Shown one piece after another: positions 32,344 to 40,666 of a DNA stretch of 64,000 nucleotides (its first letter is position 1; each line of letters starts with the position of its first letter). This DNA comes from Candidatus Iainarchaeum sp. (GTDB lineage: Archaea > Iainarchaeota > Iainarchaeia > Iainarchaeales > UBA10219). A model generated the notes under the pieces. It worked only from the letters and a program-made list of their open reading frames with translations. It did no database searches and had not been told where the DNA came from. A program made the position numbers and the translations under genes. Location: NCBI GenBank assembly GCA_018304425.1, contig JAGVWE010000005.1, forward strand, positions 1-64,000, written 5' to 3'.

Positions 32344-33300
32344 ATGTACTTCGAGTTGGTGGCCCTCCTGGTCTCCATTGCCGTGCTGGCGAAGAGCAGC
32401 GAGATAGTCATTGATGCCTGCATCAAGATTTCCGAGTTCTACCAGGTTTCCCAGTTGGCAGTCGGCTTCATCCTCATCGCCTTTGCCACTTCCATCCCGG
32501 ACTTCGCGGTCTCGGTGATGGCCGCCTTTTCGGGCAACACGGCCATGGCCATCGGGGATGCTTTGGGTAGCAGCATCGCCAACATCTCCCTGGTCCTGGG
32601 TGCGGGGGCCCTGCTGCGCACCATCAACGTGAAGCGCGAGAAAATCATCGAAAGCGCGGAACTCCTCCTCCTCATCAGCTTGCTGCCCCTCATCATTTTG
32701 CCCCGCAACCGGGTGGGCTTCTTCGAGGGCCTCATCTTCATCCTGATTTTCTTCTTGTACTGCTTTTTCGTGGTCAAGGAACGGATTACCCTCCAAGTGA
32801 AGGACGGCGTGACCAAGAAAGAAGTCCATAAGTCCATGCTGTGGTTTGTCCTGGGCATGGTCGTCGTGGTGGTGGCGGCCAAGTTCACGGTCGACTACGG
32901 CGTGAAAATCGCGGACCTCATCGGGGTCGCGCCCGCGCTCATCGGCATGACAGTCATCGCCTTCGGCACCACCCTGCCCGAGCTCATGATTGACCTCACC
33001 GCCCTCCGAAGGGGTTACACCTCACTGGCCATCGGCGACATCCTGGGCAGCACCGTCATCAACCTGACCCTGGTCATGGGAACCGCGCTCCTCATCAAGG
33101 AAACCGTGGTCGACTTCCAGGTGTTCCTGCTGCCACTCGTGACCCTCCTCCTCGTGAACTCGCTGTTGACCTATGCCCTGCTCAAGCACGAGGGCATCCG
33201 CAAGCAGTTCGGCCTCATCTTCATCCTGATTTACGTCGTCTTCCTCCTCATCGAGTTCATGCATTGCCTGGAATGCTTTGAGACCGGCATCCTGGGATAA
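32344..33300 (+). CDS. Sodium/calcium exchanger family (CaCA) antiporter
   Basis: A 318-residue polytopic protein with the two inverted alpha-repeats of the CaCA superfamily: AFATSIPDFAVSVMAAFSG with GDALGSSIANISLVLG, and AFGTTLPELMIDLTALRRG with GDILGSTVINLTLVMG. The acidic and polar residues in these repeats form the cation site; TTLPE keeps the Glu while the first repeat has Asp (SIPDF). Ten membrane helices are expected, five per half. It probably exports Ca2+ or a similar ion in exchange for Na+ or H+. The TATA-like CTTTTTAAACC overlaps the upstream stop. Confidence 0.9.
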   Translation: MYFELVALLVSIAVLAKSSEIVIDACIKISEFYQVSQLAVGFILIAFATSIPDFAVSVMAAFSGNTAMAIGDALGSSIANISLVLGAGALLRTINVKREKIIESAELLLLISLLPLIILPRNRVGFFEGLIFILIFFLYCFFVVKERITLQVKDGVTKKEVHKSMLWFVLGMVVVVVAAKFTVDYGVKIADLIGVAPALIGMTVIAFGTTLPELMIDLTALRRGYTSLAIGDILGSTVINLTLVMGTALLIKETVVDFQVFLLPLVTLLLVNSLLTYALLKHEGIRKQFGLIFILIYVVFLLIEFMHCLECFETGILG

Positions 33301-33342
33301 GCCTTAATAACCGGAAAGCATTAACCTTACCAGTGAGCCCCC

Positions 33343-33951
33343 ATGGAAGGAAAGTTCCTCAAGAAGGCGCTGGAAGCCGCTTTGTTCATGTCCCCTGGAG
33401 TCATCTCCTTGCATGAGTTGGCGCGCATCGGCGAAACCAATGTCGCGGAGGCCCGGGTGGCCTTGAACGAGTTGATGCACGAATACGAGGAACGCGATTC
33501 AGCTTTAATCATCGCGGAAGAAGAAACCGGCCTGCGCATGAAGGTGAAGCCGGAACTCGAGGACAAGGTAAGCCACCTGGCCAACATCCCGAGCTTCCAC
33601 CAAGGCGTTTTGAAGACCCTGGCCTACATCGCCTACAAGCAGCCGGTGACGCAGGCGCAGGTCATCCATTTCCGCAATTCCAAGGCCTATGAGCACATCA
33701 AAATCCTCAAGGAAAAGGGCTTCATCCGCAAGGAAAAGGCCGGCATCACCTACAAATTGTTCACGACCAAGAAATTCCACGATTACTTCGGGAAGAACCT
33801 GGCCCCCAAGCAACCCGGGCAAAGCGACGAACAGGCAACCGCCCAGTTCGCGCAGGCCACGGGCGCGCCGGTAGAGCCGGCCGAACCAGTCGGAGAAGCA
33901 GTCCCTGAGCCAGTCCAGCCACAGCCGCCCTCCGAACCCGTCAATCAGTGA
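33343..33951 (+). CDS. scpB: Segregation and condensation protein ScpB
   Basis: A 202-residue partner of ScpA in the SMC condensin. Two winged-helix domains occupy residues 1-~150: FLKKALEAALFMSPGVISLHELARI and later QGVLKTLAYIAYKQPVTQAQVIHFR with NSKAYEHIKILKEKGFIRKEKAG. The last ~50 residues are a Pro/Glu/Gln/Ala-rich disordered tail (APVEPAEPVGEAVPEPVQPQPP). Its stop overlaps the convergent Hsp20 gene by a few bases. scpA lies 13 kb upstream, so the complex is encoded at two sites. Confidence 0.86.
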   Translation: MEGKFLKKALEAALFMSPGVISLHELARIGETNVAEARVALNELMHEYEERDSALIIAEEETGLRMKVKPELEDKVSHLANIPSFHQGVLKTLAYIAYKQPVTQAQVIHFRNSKAYEHIKILKEKGFIRKEKAGITYKLFTTKKFHDYFGKNLAPKQPGQSDEQATAQFAQATGAPVEPAEPVGEAVPEPVQPQPPSEPVNQ

Positions 33952-34493
33952 ACCCTTACCGCTTTTCCGTTGCGCGTGGGGTGCTCGGTTTTCAAGCCGA
34001 TTTCGAGGATGCCGTTCTTGTACAGGGCTTTCACGGAGCCGGCAGCGATTCTTTCGCCGAACTCGATTTCCTTGTAATAGGGGGTGTCGCCTTCCACCTG
34101 CACCGTGACCGCGGACTTGGCCACCCTGACCTTCAAGTCCTCCCGTCGGATGCCCGGCAATTCCACGGAAATCGTGGCTTGCTCGCCTTGCCGGTTCACG
34201 TCCACCAGTGGCTGCCAGGCCCCGCCTTCCTGGCGTGCGCCGGACTGCCCTCCGGTGGGTATGCCGAGGGGTGCCCCGACTCGGGGCTTGACGTTGCCGA
34301 ATTCCTCTATCCTTGGCCGGCCATCCGCGTCAAACCGCATGCTGAAGCCGAACAAGACCGGGTTCCTTCCATCCAGGGCCTCAAAGCCCTCGACTTCCAT
34401 GAGTTCCTGCATCAACTCATCCATTAATTCTTCGAGGCGCTCGAAGCGCGAGAAATCCCTTTCCTTCCTGGCCTGGTTGGCGTTCGCGGGCAT
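33945..34493 (-). CDS. Small heat shock protein Hsp20
   Basis: A 182-residue alpha-crystallin-domain chaperone. The N-terminal ~95 residues are helical and Gly-rich. The crystallin domain runs from PLVDVNRQGEQATISVELPGIRREDLKV through YYKEIEFGERI to GILEIGLKT (residues ~97-173). Such proteins bind unfolding polypeptides and form oligomers. The ATG at 34493 is preferred over 34511 because AGGGTGA lies 6 bases upstream and avoids a longer overlap with rnhB. It is encoded just after rnhB on the same strand. Confidence 0.88.
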   Translation of the reverse strand: MPANANQARKERDFSRFERLEELMDELMQELMEVEGFEALDGRNPVLFGFSMRFDADGRPRIEEFGNVKPRVGAPLGIPTGGQSGARQEGGAWQPLVDVNRQGEQATISVELPGIRREDLKVRVAKSAVTVQVEGDTPYYKEIEFGERIAAGSVKALYKNGILEIGLKTEHPTRNGKAVRVH

Positions 34494-34498
34494 GTCCG

Positions 34499-35161
34499 TC
34501 ACCCTTTCCACGAGTGCAGCTTTTTCTGGAACCGTTCGTTGAGCAGGCGCTGGTTGGTGTCCCAGCTTTTCCGCACAAAGTCCGGCAGCTTATTGTTTTG
34601 TTGCAGCCAATTTTTTATAAAGCGGATGGTGACTTCGTCGTGCGGGTAGCCGGAGCCCATCTCGCCATAGGTTTTCGCCAGCTTCTTTATTTCCTCGTCG
34701 CGCTCGACCTTGGCGATGACCGAGGCCGCGCCACAAATGGGGTAATTCAGGTCCGCCTTGTGCTCGGAAACGATTTTGACCGAGAAATCGCAGTAGCGTT
34801 CGATGCGTTTGCCGAAGTTTTCCTGGATGACGTCCGGGGCATCCACGTAGACCACGTCCGGCTTGACGTGGAGGTTATTCAGCAGCCAGCCGATGCGCAT
34901 GGCCTCGATTTCGTTGAGGCTCTGCCGCTCGCGGAGTTCATCTATTTCCTGGGCCGCGATCTGCGTGGAAAGGGTTTCCCGGCACAGGGCCTTGATTTGG
35001 GGGTAAAACGCCTCCCTCTTGGCCGGGGAAAGCAGTTTGGAATCGGTTACCCCCATTTCCACGAGCCGTTCCTCGTCTCCCTTCTCGATGGAGGCAACCG
35101 CGAGCACCATGGGGCCAATCGCGGGCCCGCGCCCGGCCTCGTCAATGCCCGCTATCAGCAT
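34499..35161 (-). CDS. rnhB: Ribonuclease HII
   Basis: A 220-residue archaeal RNase HII that cuts the RNA strand of RNA-DNA hybrids, including single ribonucleotides. Catalytic acids are in MLIAGIDEAGRGPAIGPMVL (Asp7, Glu8), in the YVDAPDV strand (Asp ~101), and further downstream after NYPICGAASVIAKVERDEEI. The family ends with the SGYPHDEVTIRFI segment seen here. An open frame continues far upstream in the same phase but there it is only the antisense of the eL33 and membrane-protein region, so the start is set at 35161. Confidence 0.93.
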   Translation of the reverse strand: MLIAGIDEAGRGPAIGPMVLAVASIEKGDEERLVEMGVTDSKLLSPAKREAFYPQIKALCRETLSTQIAAQEIDELRERQSLNEIEAMRIGWLLNNLHVKPDVVYVDAPDVIQENFGKRIERYCDFSVKIVSEHKADLNYPICGAASVIAKVERDEEIKKLAKTYGEMGSGYPHDEVTIRFIKNWLQQNNKLPDFVRKSWDTNQRLLNERFQKKLHSWKG

Positions 35162-35270
35162 AATAACCCCAGTTAAGTCAAGGGGGCTTGCTTTATTAAA
35201 GGTTTTGCACGCCAAACAATTTAGGCAAAACCAATTCGCGTTTTTGCGTTTTTTTGAGGGTGAATCAAGC

Positions 35271-35618
35271 ATGAAGGCAATCTTTCTCAGTTTCGCGCGC
35301 GGCGTCGCGACCATGAACCCCAGGAAATGGGTCATGGAGGTTCCGGGAATCACGTCGGCTGCCCAGGCCGCGCCCTTGGCCGGCCAAAAAGTCATCTGGA
35401 CCTCCAGTGGCGGCAAGAAAATCGTGGGCAAAGTGATGGGCGCCCACGGCGACACGGGCCACATCATCGCGAACTTCAAGAAAGGCCCGCCCCACACCGT
35501 GCGCGGCCACAAAGCAGAACTCCGCGACAAGCCCGGCTTCGGCAGGAAAGGCGCGGCCAAAGCCCCTTCGGCGGCCAAGCCGGCAGCCAACCCCCATGCG
35601 GGGGCCAAGAAGAAATAG
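35271..35618 (+). CDS. rpl35ae: Large-subunit ribosomal protein eL33 (L35Ae) with Lys/Ala tail
   Basis: A 115-residue protein. Residues 1-88 align by eye with archaeal L35Ae: short first strand, FARGVATMNPRKWVMEV, AAPLAGQKVIWTSSGGKKIV, GKVMGAHGDTGHIIANFKKG and a final GHKAEL. The typical archaeal protein ends here; this one adds ~27 residues rich in Ala, Lys and Pro. GAGGGTGA eight bases before ATG 35271 fixes the start; Met at 35313 is less likely. It is a single gene flanked by minus-strand genes on both sides. Confidence 0.78.
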   Translation: MKAIFLSFARGVATMNPRKWVMEVPGITSAAQAAPLAGQKVIWTSSGGKKIVGKVMGAHGDTGHIIANFKKGPPHTVRGHKAELRDKPGFGRKGAAKAPSAAKPAANPHAGAKKK

Positions 35619-35625
35619 CCGTTTT

Positions 35626-36438
35626 TTACGGGAGCCAGTTCCACTTCTTTTTCGCCAGCGTGTAAAGGCCTAGATACGCGAGCGTCGTCCCGATTGCAGC
35701 GCTTGTGCCGGCGTAAACACCCATGGCCTGATATGCGAAGTAAACGGTCAGGCAATACACCAGCATCCCGCCCAAGCCGATGGGCAGGTTCTTGATGATG
35801 GGATGGGTTTGCTTGCCTCCATACGCGTGGTGCACGATGAGGAGCGTGGGCCAGGTGGTGATGCCGAAGGCGGAAAACAACCCAGCCCACTCGGAGCCCA
35901 CGGTGTAAGCGGCTTCGGTGACGGCCAGGACAATGGCTCCAGCCAAGGCAGCCCGGAAGGCCAATACCTGGGGCGTGAGCCGGATGCGTTGGCTGATTTT
36001 GGTGTTGCGAATTTCCTTGAACAGGTAGGTGAAAATGAACAGGGACAAGAGGAGCGCCAGGGGCGCGGTGACAATCGTGAATTCGATTGGGCGCAGTGCG
36101 AAGGCCGCGGCCAGGTAGCCGAGTAGGGAGCCAGCCAGCGAGAGAACCAAGCCATGCTTCCGGGTTCGCTTCGATACCTGGTAGTAACAATACACCCCGG
36201 CCTGCACGGCCAGCATGCCTGCGAGCACAAAGACCGCGCTCTTCGCCGCGAATTCCGGGCCCTGCTCCAGCCCGAAGAAGAACAAGCCGATGGCGCTTCC
36301 CTGAGGCAGGCCTGCGATGATGCCGGCCAGGCGCGGGTTGATGCGCTCGGCGATGGCCGTAGTAATCAGGACAGTGGCCACCGCGACCACGAATTTGAGG
36401 ACGAAAAGCGCGTAGAGCATGCTGATTGTGGGAGCCAT
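35626..36438 (-). CDS. Polytopic membrane protein (DUF3147-like)
   Basis: A 270-residue protein with eight to ten hydrophobic segments and a repeated topology (AGLPQGSAIGLFFFGLEQG, later FSAFGITTWPTLLIVHHAYGG). It resembles small multi-TM proteins of the DUF3147 type, of unknown function. The ATG at 36438 places an ATTAAA element at -29 to -24, as in the other leaderless genes; ATG 36459 is the alternative. It is divergent from the GerM-like gene with two A/T elements packed in ~35 bases. Confidence 0.6.
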   Translation of the reverse strand: MAPTISMLYALFVLKFVVAVATVLITTAIAERINPRLAGIIAGLPQGSAIGLFFFGLEQGPEFAAKSAVFVLAGMLAVQAGVYCYYQVSKRTRKHGLVLSLAGSLLGYLAAAFALRPIEFTIVTAPLALLLSLFIFTYLFKEIRNTKISQRIRLTPQVLAFRAALAGAIVLAVTEAAYTVGSEWAGLFSAFGITTWPTLLIVHHAYGGKQTHPIIKNLPIGLGGMLVYCLTVYFAYQAMGVYAGTSAAIGTTLAYLGLYTLAKKKWNWLP

Positions 36439-36440
36439 AA

Positions 36441-36468
36441 GCATTAAATTTGCATTCATCGTTTAATG
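36441..36468. promoter_or_regulatory. Overlapping divergent TATA elements
   Basis: GCATTAAATT (36441-36450) is ~27 bases before ATG 36473 on the plus strand. CATTAAACG on the minus strand (36460-36468) is ~27 bases before ATG 36438. Each box lies in the other gene's 5' end, so initiation in the two directions is probably mutually exclusive. Confidence 0.5.
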
Positions 36469-36472
36469 GTGC

Positions 36473-36979
36473 ATGCGTGCCTGGCTTTTGGCAATAGCCC
36501 TCGTGGTGTTGGCCTTGGTGTTTGGTATGACGAAATCAGCGGTGCAAAAAATCAGGGTGGCGGTCATCAAACCGGCGGGGGATGTCGGGATCGCGCTCGA
36601 GCAGTGCCCTGGCGTGGTCGCCTTCCATGAATCGCCTGCCGCCTTCCCTGAAGGGGATGCGCTGCGGGCCGCGCTCGCGGAATTGCTTGGCCTGTATAGG
36701 AATCCCCTGTTTCAGGGAATGAACTTTGTCCGGCCCATCGAAGACGGCGCGCTTGATTTTGAGAAGGTCCGCGTCACGGACGGCGTGGCCAACGTCTACC
36801 TAGTCGGCGACCGCTTGTGGGCCGGGAATTACTGCGAAGACCGTTACCTTGAAGCCCAGTTTTATTTTACCGTGACCCAATTTCCCGGCGTGAACGGCGT
36901 CAAGGTGTACGTAAACGGCGACCTCATGGGTGAAGGCAAGTCAGGCTGGAGATATTTTACCGACCGGTATAACGAATGA
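36473..36979 (+). CDS. Exported GerM-domain-like protein
   Basis: A 168-residue protein with an N-terminal signal or anchor segment (WLLAIALVVLALVFGM). The rest resembles a GerMN domain: a LRAALAELLGLYRNPLFQGMNF helix, DGVANVYLVGDRLWAGNYC and a late GVNGVKVYVNGDLMG strand pair. Two Cys may pair outside the cell. GerM domains occur in spore proteins and widely in exported proteins; the role here is unknown. Leaderless start predicted from GCATTAAATT. Confidence 0.55.
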   Translation: MRAWLLAIALVVLALVFGMTKSAVQKIRVAVIKPAGDVGIALEQCPGVVAFHESPAAFPEGDALRAALAELLGLYRNPLFQGMNFVRPIEDGALDFEKVRVTDGVANVYLVGDRLWAGNYCEDRYLEAQFYFTVTQFPGVNGVKVYVNGDLMGEGKSGWRYFTDRYNE

Positions 36980-37047
36980 CTCGGTCGCTTAGGGCAGCCT
37001 GAATGGCAGGGCCGCAAGAAAAAGAAAAAGGAGAAGGTTTACCGCGG

Positions 37048-37956
37048 TTAAGCGGTAACCTCTATGTTAAGTCTCTTTTTGAGTTCGCGGTAGCGGTTTC
37101 GGATGGTGACTTCGGTTACACCCGCCACGTTGGCGACCTCTTTCTGGGTCCGGCGCTCGCCCTTCAGCAGGCCCGCGATATAGACGGCTGCGGCCGCCAC
37201 ACCGGTCGGGCCGCGGCCTGAAATCAGGCCGTTGCCAATGGCTTCCTCGAGGATGCGCCTGCCCTCTTCCTGCACCTCTCCCGAGAGGTTCAGCTCGGAG
37301 GCGAACCTGGGGATGTAGTGGATGGGGTTGGTCAGGGGCACGTCGAGCTTGAGCTCGCGGACCAGGAACCGGTAGGTCCTGCCGATTTCCTTCTTCGTGA
37401 GACCGGATGCCTCGGCCATCTCGTTCAGGGTGCGGGGCACGTTGTAGGTCCTGCACACCGTGTAGAGCACGGCCGCAACAACCGCTTCGATGAGGCGGCC
37501 GCGGATGAGGCCCTTCTTCACCGTCTTACGGTAGAGCAGCGCAGCCGCTTCAACCAGTTGCTCGGGGATGTTCAGGTAACTGGCCACCCTCCGCAACTCG
37601 GTGAGCGCGATGCTCAGGTTCCGCTGCATGGAAGAGCTGATGCTGGCCCGCTTATGCCACTTGATGAGCCTATACATCTGGGCGCGGCTCTTGCTGGACA
37701 GCTTGTTGCCCCGCAAGTCGGTGCCGCGCCGGTCAATCATGGTGACCAGGCCCTTGTTGAGTTTCACGTACTTCATGGGGGAACCCGTGCGGGCTCTTTC
37801 CTCGAACTGGTCGGAGTCAAAGCTCCTCCATTCCTTGCCCACGTCGACAATCTCGTCCGACAACACCAAACCACAGCTGTCGCACGTGATTTCTCCGCGC
37901 TCCTCGTCGCGGTTCACCTTGAACGAGTTGCATTCAGGGCACTTCGTGCTAGTCAT
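37048..37956 (-). CDS. tfb: Transcription initiation factor TFB
   Basis: A 302-residue archaeal TFIIB homologue that recruits RNA polymerase to TBP-bound promoters. The N-terminal zinc ribbon is CPEC (residues 6-9) with CDSC (residues ~25-28). The B-reader/linker has EWRSFDSDQFEERARTGSP. Two cyclin folds follow, with LIRGRLIEAVVAAVLYTVCR and GRGPTGVAAAAVYIAGLL as the repeat signatures and a final HTH in EVTIRNRYRELKK. AAGGTGGTG precedes ATG 37956. Two TATA elements further upstream give a leader of 70-100 bases, unlike the leaderless genes nearby. Confidence 0.96.
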   Translation of the reverse strand: MTSTKCPECNSFKVNRDEERGEITCDSCGLVLSDEIVDVGKEWRSFDSDQFEERARTGSPMKYVKLNKGLVTMIDRRGTDLRGNKLSSKSRAQMYRLIKWHKRASISSSMQRNLSIALTELRRVASYLNIPEQLVEAAALLYRKTVKKGLIRGRLIEAVVAAVLYTVCRTYNVPRTLNEMAEASGLTKKEIGRTYRFLVRELKLDVPLTNPIHYIPRFASELNLSGEVQEEGRRILEEAIGNGLISGRGPTGVAAAAVYIAGLLKGERRTQKEVANVAGVTEVTIRNRYRELKKRLNIEVTA

Positions 37957-38052
37957 TACACCACCTTTCCGGATATGCTGGTTGAAACCGATTTGACGCC
38001 GATGTCCTACACCTCTTCGATTGAAGGAAGTAGAATAAAGCGAATGGGAACT

Positions 38053-38086
38053 AATATAAATAGCCCACCACCATCTATTTAAAGCT
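38053..38086 (-). promoter_or_regulatory. Two TATA elements upstream of tfb
   Basis: On the minus strand CTTTAAATAG (38077-38086) and TATTTATATT (38053-38063) are about 100 and 125 bases before the tfb start. Two initiation sites and a structured leader are possible. Confidence 0.45.
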
Positions 38087-38128
38087 TTCGGTACATCACT
38101 GCGGTGAAAAAGAGTCAAGGCCTTATTT

Positions 38129-38623
38129 TCAGGCCTTTTCGGCTTTTTTGGCCTTTTTTGCCTTGGAAGCGCTTGCTTTTGCCTGCTTTGTAGCTGCCGC
38201 GGCTTCTGCGGCCTTTTCTGCCTCGGGGGCGAGCACGGCTTGCACCACGCCGACCTGGCCAGGCCGGGAGGTTACCCGGGCTTTAACGGTTTTATCGCCT
38301 AATTTGACGCTGATGATGGCCCCCTTGGTCATGATGTTCTGCCGGGCAAAGTGTCGGTTGGCTTCGTTGCCGGAAACCGTGACAATGACGCCTTTAACGG
38401 TTTTACCGGTCTTTTGGTCGGTAACCGCGGCTTCCCGGGCTTTCCGGGCCTTGTGCTTGACTACCAGGCCCCGGGCTTGGACTACCAGGGTTTCTGGCTC
38501 CTGGGCAATGGTCGTGGCCGCAAAGTCTCCGCCCTTCCACGCCAGTTTCTTGTCGCAGCGGTTCTTCGCGTAGTTGATGCCACCGGAAGCGAGTTTATTG
38601 CTTTTCATATGCCATTGCGTCAT
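38129..38623 (-). CDS. rps8e: Small-subunit ribosomal protein eS8 with Ala/Lys-rich tail
   Basis: A 164-residue protein. The start MTQWHMKSNKLASGG aligns with the archaeal S8e opening (MQWxxRSxRKxTGG). The middle has NEANRHFARQNIMTKGAI, and the C-terminal core VTSRPGQVGVVQAVL is the classical S8e signature. About 35 additional residues follow, rich in Ala, Lys and Glu, where typical archaeal eS8 ends. GGAGG lies ten bases before ATG 38623. It is upstream of tfb on the same strand with ~170 bases between them. Confidence 0.88.
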   Translation of the reverse strand: MTQWHMKSNKLASGGINYAKNRCDKKLAWKGGDFAATTIAQEPETLVVQARGLVVKHKARKAREAAVTDQKTGKTVKGVIVTVSGNEANRHFARQNIMTKGAIISVKLGDKTVKARVTSRPGQVGVVQAVLAPEAEKAAEAAAATKQAKASASKAKKAKKAEKA

Positions 38624-38679
38624 TATAACGTTCCTCCAACCCAGTTAAAACGGCTTAAAAAGCCATTGCCCTTCTTTTA

Positions 38680-39231
38680 ATGGCCATGCGATTAAAAGAA
38701 TTTGAACACGGGGCCCTGGCCTATGCCGCAGGGCACGCATCCATCAATTGTATGGACACAACAATAAAAAACCTATCGGCTGCCGGGGAAGGCCTTGCCT
38801 CCTTTGTCCAACTTATTGCGCTTAAGCCCTTGGCCTCGGAAAGCCAGCTTTTGCAGGCAGCTGACCAAACAATTAACGCTTTCCTGGACAAAAGCAACTT
38901 TGTTAACCAGCCTGGGTTAGAATTCCTGCTCCGGGTCTCGGGCCGCAAGCAATTGGCTGCTGCCCTCGACCTCCTGCAAGTTCGGGAGGGCTTCAACGAC
39001 TGCGTGCTCATGGCCTGTGCTGCAGGAGGCCCGAACGCAGCCAAGCGCGCCTTCCAGGCAGCCTGCAAGAGCCTGTCCTTCGTCGAAGAACCCGGGCTGC
39101 TCGCCGAAAGCGCCCGGAGAAACCAGGCCTTCCTGCTCCAGGCCTATGGCCTCAACAAGGACGCGCTGAAAGTCGCCTCGCTTGAGCAGCTCGTCAATGA
39201 GAAGATTGCGTTGGTGTCGCTCGAGAGCTGA
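38680..39231 (+). CDS. cgi121: KEOPS complex subunit Cgi121
   Basis: A 183-residue protein of the Cgi121/TPRKB family, the KEOPS subunit that binds the tRNA 3' end and the Bud32 kinase for t6A37 synthesis. The diagnostic piece is LEFLLRVSGRKQLAAALDLL (residues ~86-105), matching the LExLLyxsGxRQIxxAi signature, preceded by a LQAADQTINAFL helix. A CTTAAAAAG element ~24-30 bases before the ATG supports a leaderless start; Met at 38686 is equally possible. Sequence similarity is moderate, so some uncertainty remains. Confidence 0.72.
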   Translation: MAMRLKEFEHGALAYAAGHASINCMDTTIKNLSAAGEGLASFVQLIALKPLASESQLLQAADQTINAFLDKSNFVNQPGLEFLLRVSGRKQLAAALDLLQVREGFNDCVLMACAAGGPNAAKRAFQAACKSLSFVEEPGLLAESARRNQAFLLQAYGLNKDALKVASLEQLVNEKIALVSLES

Positions 39232-39300
39232 CTTAAGACCTATTCTTACTTGTAAGAAACGCTTAAATAGTTGTTTGAGCACATATGGTTAGGTGATGTG

Positions 39301-39549
39301 ATGGCAACCATCGTTGAGACCACGAAGATGTCCACCAAGGGACAGATAATCATCCCGAAGCAAACCAGGCGCTTCACGGACTCGAGCACGGAAACAGTTT
39401 TTACCGTGGTGCCGCTCGACCGGGACACGATTATCCTCCGGAAGGTCGACCCGCACAAAGTGGTCGCCGAATTTCAGAAAATCAGACGTCAAATAAAGGA
39501 CAAACTTTCCGAGGCCGAAATAAATGAAATCGTCCACCGTGCCCGGTAA
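39301..39549 (+). CDS. AbrB-family antitoxin
   Basis: An 82-residue swapped-hairpin AbrB (MazE/VapB type) protein: TKMSTKGQIIIPKQTRRF is the DNA-binding motif, followed by TVFTVVPLDRDTIILRKVD and a C-terminal helix that should clamp the toxin. GGTGATGTG just before ATG 39301 is a near-perfect SD, so upstream TTG starts are rejected. Its 3' end overlaps the PIN-domain toxin gene by 26 bases, the standard arrangement of an autoregulated toxin-antitoxin operon. Confidence 0.85.
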   Translation: MATIVETTKMSTKGQIIIPKQTRRFTDSSTETVFTVVPLDRDTIILRKVDPHKVVAEFQKIRRQIKDKLSEAEINEIVHRAR

Positions 39550-39982
39550 GCCACACGTCGTATTTGACACCAATGTCCTGGTCTCGACCCTCCTCGGCAA
39601 ACAGGGGCACTCGGCCAAATTGTTCGAACAGTTTCTTCTGGGGAAGATCGCATGCTTCACGTCCACTGAAATGCTGGACGAACTCGAGGGTGTGCTGGGA
39701 CGCGAGGAAATAACCAGTCGAACGGACAAGGTAGCACGAACTTTTCTGTTGATGCAATACCGGCGGTTGACCGTGCTCGTCAAGCCAAAGACGGCAATAA
39801 AACGCGTAAAAGAAGACCCGACGGACGACAAGTTCCTGGAGTGCGCAGTCGAAGCCGATGCCCGTTACCTAGTGAGTGGCGACAAGCACTTGACAAGCCT
39901 GAAAAAGTACAAGCACATCCAAATCTTGACCCCGGCAGAAGCAGAAAAAAAACTCTGGCCCCTATTTTGGCCAAAGAATTAA
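39524..39982 (+). CDS. PIN-domain toxin (VapC-like ribonuclease)
   Basis: A 152-residue PIN nuclease. Acidic catalytic residues are in HVVFDTNVLVSTLLG (Asp ~15), LDELEGVL (Glu), DPTDDKFLECA (Asp pair) and ARYLVSGDKHLTSL (Asp ~125), the pattern of the PIN_3 putative toxin group. It probably cleaves RNA when released from the AbrB antitoxin encoded in the overlapping gene. It ends 25 bases before a hypothetical gene with its own promoter. Confidence 0.85.
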   Translation: MKSSTVPGKPHVVFDTNVLVSTLLGKQGHSAKLFEQFLLGKIACFTSTEMLDELEGVLGREEITSRTDKVARTFLLMQYRRLTVLVKPKTAIKRVKEDPTDDKFLECAVEADARYLVSGDKHLTSLKKYKHIQILTPAEAEKKLWPLFWPKN

Positions 39983-40007
39983 TAAGTGGCAAAGCATTGG
40001 TTCTTGC

Positions 40008-40658
40008 ATGTCGGGCCCCGCTCAATCAAACAGGGGAAGCGAAAGACGAAGTGCTCGCCGAAGCGAGCGCCGGATTCGGCGACTCGAGGCCTTTCGTGCC
40101 TTGGCTGGGCAAGTCGATGTCCTCTGGCGGCGGCAGTTGGCTGCGATTGAACCGCTCACGAAATTCGCCGTGCGACAGGCCCTGCGGTTGCCCTTTGAAT
40201 TCGAGTACAAGGAGCGAACCAAAGCGGACCGTAACCATATCCGGGCCACGAGCGCTAACATGGCGGGTTTCATTTTGATGGAAGCCTGCACCGGAATTAG
40301 CGACCCGAGAAAGCGCCAAGCAGTCAAGTCTATAATGCGGAAGTTGCCCGCTGAAATCCGCGACCTGTCTCCGGACGCCCTGGAAGAACGGGTGCGCCAA
40401 ATGGGGGGAATGGAAACAGTCGAAGACCTGTATCAAGCCTACAGAAAACTGGCTAAAAAGTACCGCTTTATTCAACGCATGCCAGAGTGCCAGCGGGTAG
40501 TAAGTCATGTCCTGGATATCTGGGCGCAGAATGGAAAATTAACCCCTGCGGAGGCAGCCACTGCACACAGCAGGATGTCGAACATTTATCATGTGCTCTA
40601 TAACGGCTTACGGGACGCCGCCCACTGCCTTAATCGCATGCGCGACGCCCCAGGGTAG
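40008..40658 (+). CDS. Hypothetical helical protein
   Basis: A 216-residue protein of unknown family. The first ~25 residues are Arg/Ser-rich (RRSARRSERRIRR). The rest is predicted almost all helical, with segments such as FAVRQALRLPFEFEYKERTK, MRKLPAEIRDLSPDALEERV and a late RMSNIYHVLYNGLRDAAHCL. There is no signal peptide or membrane segment. A GAATTAATAAG element at -32 to -22 relative to ATG 40008 indicates its own leaderless transcript, so it is probably not part of the toxin-antitoxin operon. Confidence 0.55.
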   Translation: MSGPAQSNRGSERRSARRSERRIRRLEAFRALAGQVDVLWRRQLAAIEPLTKFAVRQALRLPFEFEYKERTKADRNHIRATSANMAGFILMEACTGISDPRKRQAVKSIMRKLPAEIRDLSPDALEERVRQMGGMETVEDLYQAYRKLAKKYRFIQRMPECQRVVSHVLDIWAQNGKLTPAEAATAHSRMSNIYHVLYNGLRDAAHCLNRMRDAPG

Positions 40659-40666
40659 ACGAACGG

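Noticed and set aside
35162-36190. Upstream in-frame extension of RNase HII
   Set aside because: The extra N-terminus is only antisense/out-of-frame reading across eL33 and part of the membrane gene; the enzyme begins at MLIAGIDEAGRG.
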